A DNA stretch of 28,563 nt from JAWXCF01 sp034440515 (GTDB lineage Bacteria > Bacteroidota > Bacteroidia > CAILMK01), in assembly GCA_034440515.1 (NCBI GenBank), contig JAWXCF010000021.1, positions 1 to 28,563 of the forward strand, in the 5' to 3' direction. Positions 25,815 to 28,563 of this stretch are shown here, in pieces. How positions within the stretch are numbered: position 1 is the first letter of the stretch; each line of letters starts with the position of its first letter. The notes under the pieces were generated by a model. That model was given only the letters and a program-made list of their open reading frames with translations. It was not told the DNA's origin and did no database searches. Both the position numbers and the translations under genes were made by a program.

Positions 25815-26236
25815 TGATAATGCCCCTTAAAAGCCCTGAAGTTACACTACTCATAATTGAGGATAACCCAGGAGATATAGCGCTAATGAAGCTATACTTA
25901 AGGGAATTGCCGCAAAATACAAAAAGTATTTTTTTAAAAACCGGTGAGGAGGCACGCAATTATTTACAAAATAAAATGGTAGATAATCCAAATATCATTG
26001 TGTTAGATTTAAATTTACCTAGACTAAGTGGGTTTGAATTGTATCCAATCATTAGAAATACCCTTGGAGCAGATGTTCCAGTAGTTATTTTCAGCAGTTC
26101 TACTTCGGACATTGATAGAAAAAAGGCAAAAGATCTAGGAATAATTAGTTACCTAGTTAAGCCAGACAATGTGATGGACTACAAGCGTTCTATGCTAGAA
26201 ATATATAATTTAGCTGTAAAACCGGTAGCAGCTTAA
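25814..26236 (+). CDS. Single-domain response regulator (receiver domain only)
   Basis: This 140-residue protein is one CheY-like receiver domain with no output domain, like the Rcp1-type regulators. The acidic pair Glu16-Asp17 opens the fold (LLIIEDNPGD), the phosphorylation site is Asp65 (VLDLNLPRLSG), the switch Ser lies in VIFSSSTS (about 94-96), and the conserved Lys is 116 in VKPDN. Signalling is therefore by protein contact or phosphotransfer and not DNA binding. No histidine kinase is nearby. A second ATG at 25820 is an equally possible start. It is followed by its own terminator. Confidence 0.92.
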   Translation: MIMPLKSPEVTLLIIEDNPGDIALMKLYLRELPQNTKSIFLKTGEEARNYLQNKMVDNPNIIVLDLNLPRLSGFELYPIIRNTLGADVPVVIFSSSTSDIDRKKAKDLGIISYLVKPDNVMDYKRSMLEIYNLAVKPVAA

Positions 26237-26265
26237 ATAATGAGAAAAGATGTCAAATTTAGAAA

Positions 26266-26300
26266 CCTAAGACATTATTGTTTGAGGCTTTTTTATTTTT
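26266..26300 (+). terminator. Rho-independent terminator after the response regulator
   Basis: CCTAAGACA (26266-26274) and TGTTTGAGG (26279-26287) form a nine-position stem with one mismatch and one G-U, closed by TTAT, followed by C, six T, A and five T. It isolates the regulator from guaB. Confidence 0.65.
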
Positions 26301-26307
26301 GATTAAT

Positions 26308-26338
26308 TTTAATAAGCCAGTAAATACACTTAGTTTTG
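26308..26338 (+). promoter_or_regulatory. Promoter of guaB
   Basis: TTTA (26308-26311, three of four matching TTTG), 19 bp, then TAGTTTTG (26331-26338), an exact TAnnTTTG. Transcription should start near 26344-26346, leaving a leader of only about 20 nt. Confidence 0.6.
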
Positions 26339-26339
26339 T

Positions 26340-26368
26340 ATTGCAAATTATACTCTGTTATTTGCAAT
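26340..26368. promoter_or_regulatory. Inverted repeat over the guaB transcription start and start codon (operator candidate)
   Basis: ATTGCAAAT (26340-26348) and ATTTGCAAT (26360-26368) are perfect reverse complements with an 11-bp spacer. The first arm begins 2 bp after the -7 element and the second ends within the ATG (26367-26369). A dimeric repressor bound here would block transcription of guaB. As RNA, the first arm would probably be only partly transcribed, which argues for a DNA site over a hairpin. Confidence 0.5.
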
Positions 26369-27848
26369 GTCATCTACACTTCTTGATTCACAAAAATTCA
26401 TAGGCGAAGGTTTAACCTATGACGACGTATTGGTGGTACCTAGCCACAGCACGATACTCCCTTATCAAACTAATTTACAAACTCAGTTAACTAGGAACAT
26501 AACCATTAATGTACCCATAGTTAGTGCAGCTATGGATACCGTTACCGATAGTGCCCTTGCAATAGCTATGGCCCGAGAGGGTGGAATAGGAATAATACAT
26601 AAAAATATGAGCATAGCAGACCAAGCAGCCGAGGTGCGCCGTGTGAAAAGAAGTGAAAGTGGAATGATACAAGATCCCATTACTCTACATAAAGATGCCC
26701 TAGTAGGTGATGCGTTGAAGATAATGAGTGAATATAAGATAGGGGGTATACCCATAGTGGATGAGGAAGGCATATTAAGAGGGATATTGACCAATAGAGA
26801 CTTGCGCTTTGAAAGAAATTTGCAAAGACCAGTACAGGACATAATGACCAAGGAAAATCTGGTTACTACGCCAGAAGGCACTGACCTAAAGCGTGCGGAA
26901 GAAATACTACAAGAGTTTAAAATAGAAAAGTTACCTGTAGTTGATGCTAATGGCAAACTGAAGGGGTTAATCACATTTAAAGATATAGAGAAAATAAAAA
27001 GTCACCCTAATGCCTGTAAAGATGGTTTTGGTAGGCTGAGAGTAGGTGCAGCAGTAGGTATAACATTAGATACTGAAGAACGTGTAGCAGCATTAACTAA
27101 GGCAGGTGCCGATGTTATAGCCATAGATACGGCACACGGACACAGTCAAGGTGTATTAGACTTAATAAGCAAGGTAAGGGCTAAGTTTCCTGACATACAA
27201 ATAATAGCTGGTAATGTAGCTACCTATCACGGGGCGCTAGCATTAGCTGAGGCTGGCGCAGATGCTGTGAAAGTTGGGGTTGGCCCAGGCAGTATATGTA
27301 CTACTAGGGTCATTGCAGGGATTGGTATGCCACAGTTGACAGCAATAATGGAATGTGCTAGCGCATTAGCGGGCACAGGTATACCTATAATTGCAGATGG
27401 AGGAATAAGATTCACAGGTGATATAGTGAAAGCTATAGCTGCAGGAGCCAGTACCATAATGGCTGGAAGCATATTTGCAGGGGTAGAGGAAGCACCTGGC
27501 GAAACCATAATATATGAAGGTAGAAAGTTTAAAACCTACAGAGGTATGGGCAGCGTAGAGGCTATGAAGCAGGGTAGTGGTGACAGATATTTCCAAGACC
27601 CAGAAGACGAGGTGAAAAAACTGGTACCAGAGGGTATAGTAGGTAGAGTACCCTATAAAGGTAAATTAAGCGAAGTAATGTATCAATATGTTGGTGGACT
27701 ACGTGCAGGTATGGGTTATGCTGGTGCAGCCACAATTGCAGATTTGCAGAAGGCAAAATTCGTTAGAATAACTAGTGCTGGAATAAGAGAAAGTCACCCC
27801 CACGATATAACCATAACTAAAGAAGCGCCAAACTATAGCCCATCGTAA
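26367..27848 (+). CDS. guaB: Inosine-5'-monophosphate dehydrogenase
   Basis: IMP dehydrogenase oxidises IMP to XMP with NAD+, the rate-limiting step toward GMP. The 493-residue length fits the bacterial enzyme. The TIM barrel carries the catalytic loop GPGSICTTRV with Cys311, the phosphate-binding GGIRFTGDIVKAIAAGA and the GYCGA-like GMGYAGAATI end region. Two CBS domains, which bind adenine nucleotides and tune activity, interrupt the barrel at about 95-215 (IQDPITLHKDALVGDALKIM and VQDIMTKENLVTTPEGT). It has its own promoter and an inverted repeat over its start codon, so regulation at initiation is likely. No terminator was found after it. Confidence 0.97.
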   Translation: MSSTLLDSQKFIGEGLTYDDVLVVPSHSTILPYQTNLQTQLTRNITINVPIVSAAMDTVTDSALAIAMAREGGIGIIHKNMSIADQAAEVRRVKRSESGMIQDPITLHKDALVGDALKIMSEYKIGGIPIVDEEGILRGILTNRDLRFERNLQRPVQDIMTKENLVTTPEGTDLKRAEEILQEFKIEKLPVVDANGKLKGLITFKDIEKIKSHPNACKDGFGRLRVGAAVGITLDTEERVAALTKAGADVIAIDTAHGHSQGVLDLISKVRAKFPDIQIIAGNVATYHGALALAEAGADAVKVGVGPGSICTTRVIAGIGMPQLTAIMECASALAGTGIPIIADGGIRFTGDIVKAIAAGASTIMAGSIFAGVEEAPGETIIYEGRKFKTYRGMGSVEAMKQGSGDRYFQDPEDEVKKLVPEGIVGRVPYKGKLSEVMYQYVGGLRAGMGYAGAATIADLQKAKFVRITSAGIRESHPHDITITKEAPNYSPS

Positions 27849-27929
27849 TAGCCACTTTAGTTAGGTAGATTTAATATTTTAAAGTAACATAAGTTAAGAA
27901 ATTAGGAAATTTAATTAAAGTTTATCTCC

Positions 27930-28223
27930 TCAAAATATACAATAGCCAACAATTGTTAAAAGTAAACCTAAAAGTATTGGAATGAGTAACCATTCGGCTT
28001 CATATACAAATACATAAGATATAATGCATATTATAGTTAATATGATACCAGCAACTAAAAGTGCTGTAGTGACCTTATCTAAGTCATAAGTAGCTTTATG
28101 CTTTGCTTCTATATTCTTAAGTTTACTTGCTGTAAAGTACTGATGCTTATTTTTTAACGAGAATATTCGATTGTATTTTTTCTTTTCTTTGGCCGACTGA
28201 TTTTTTGTACTTGACTTTACCAA
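27930..28223 (-). CDS. Small two-helix membrane protein (possibly the tail of a decayed gene)
   Basis: The frame has 97 residues: a very basic N-terminal half (KSSTKNQSAKEKKKYNRIF to KLKNIEAKHK) and two transmembrane helices at about 52-73 and 78-97. It has no ATG. The best start is TTG 28223, and the frame stays open upstream without another ATG until a stop at 28269-28271. A lipidated or secreted N-terminus joined to a basic helix and two C-terminal membrane segments is an architecture I recall from Bacteroidota, so this may be the 3' part of the frameshifted lipoprotein gene next to it. If intact, it is a small inner-membrane protein of unknown function. Confidence 0.5.
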   Translation of the reverse strand: MVKSSTKNQSAKEKKKYNRIFSLKNKHQYFTASKLKNIEAKHKATYDLDKVTTALLVAGIILTIICIISYVFVYEAEWLLIPILLGLLLTIVGYCIF

Positions 28224-28251
28224 ATACCAGTACCGTTTTGCTACTAGAATG

Positions 28252-28471
28252 TTAATTATAAATAGAACTTAGTTTCGAACTAGAAATATTATCATTACTT
28301 TGATTATTGATAGCTAAATCTTGTCCAATATAACTGGCAGAGGGCGTATTATTAATTAATTGAGTAGATTGTACTGCGTGTTCGTTTTGCAAGGTTAATA
28401 CTTGAGTTTTTACTACAACTAGTATAGACAACACTAAGAACCAATAGGGTTAAGTAGGCAAGTTTATTCAC
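28252..28471 (-). pseudogene. Lipoprotein gene apparently broken by a frameshift
   Basis: From GTG 28471 the minus strand encodes a clear lipoprotein signal (NKLAYLTLLVLSVVYTSC, then SK) but stops after 39 codons at 28352. A second frame, open until 28252, continues in natural style after SK (TQVLTLQNEHAVQSTQLIN). The two join if one base is removed from the run of five A in the coding strand (28407-28411 on the plus strand). The joined product would be about 72 residues: lipidated Cys, then a polar Asn/Ser/Gln-rich chain. Either the gene is decaying or the homopolymer carries a sequencing error. A genuine 39-residue lipoprotein is the alternative. Confidence 0.4.
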
Positions 28472-28563
28472 TATGTTAGATTTATTCTACAAATCTTTGT
28501 GATTATAGCCACAATTTAGGATTTTTAAAAACTATATAGTAAATTATGTTACATTGTTAGGAA

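Noticed and set aside
26250..26275. ATGTC...GACAT hairpin after the response regulator
   Set aside because: The stem is only 5 bp and lies 13 bp before the T-run. The alternative stem at 26266-26287, directly before the T-run, explains the terminator better.
26483..26974. 163-codon open frame antisense to guaB
   Set aside because: It is fully within guaB and explained by codon bias. It has no domain and no promoter.
1..28563. tRNA, rRNA, CRISPR, insertion sequences or prophage
   Set aside because: I found no T-arm-like motif outside coding regions, no repeated spacer pattern, no transposase and no phage-type protein on either strand.

Overview
The window is a stretch of chromosome from a member of the Bacteroidota (Bacteroidetes). 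The evidence is an intact gene for SprA, the outer-membrane channel of the type IX secretion system (T9SS), two T9SS cargo genes with C-terminal sorting domains, PF13568-type outer-membrane barrels, a DUF3822-rsmD gene pair, and promoters fitting the Bacteroidetes pattern TTTG-N19-TAnnTTTG. The DNA is AT-rich and favours ATA (Ile), CTA (Leu) and AGA (Arg) codons. I cannot name a genus. No rRNA, tRNA, CRISPR array, insertion sequence, phage gene or restriction/defence system is visible.

Layout. Bases 1-83 hold the tail of a T9SS cargo gene with a strong terminator. After an AT-rich leader comes a 1617-residue secreted cargo protein (493-5346): beta-helix, PKD-like and CUB-like domains, GEVED, five Ig-like repeats and a T9SS sorting domain. 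From 5486 to 8733 four genes lie on the minus strand: a HAD phosphatase, a TPR-like lipoprotein and two outer-membrane barrels. A small secreted protein of unknown function (8912-9466, +) diverges from them. A 66-residue hypothetical gene (-), an AT-rich gap and the DUF3822-rsmD operon (-, with a textbook promoter) follow.

From 11558 to 24461 everything is on the plus strand: tolC-like efflux protein, maeB (malic enzyme with phosphotransacetylase domain), ruvA, sprA, gcvH and an unknown membrane-anchored protein. The ruvA-sprA-gcvH order is common in Bacteroidota and places the T9SS channel among housekeeping genes. SprA should export the two cargo proteins at the left of the window. A GNAT-like protein (-) converges on the cluster and overlaps its last gene by 7 bp. 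A lone response-regulator receiver domain (+, own terminator) and guaB (+) follow. The guaB promoter carries a perfect 9-bp inverted repeat running from the predicted transcription start into the start codon. The right edge holds a small two-helix membrane protein and what looks like a frameshifted lipoprotein gene (-).

Most of the window is ordinary core genome, and I do not see an undescribed multi-gene system. The best leads are the guaB operator-like repeat, an 18-bp perfect palindrome before the large cargo gene, the TTG start of sprA, the unknown gene after gcvH, a short upstream ORF coupled to the response regulator, and the decaying lipoprotein at the right edge.
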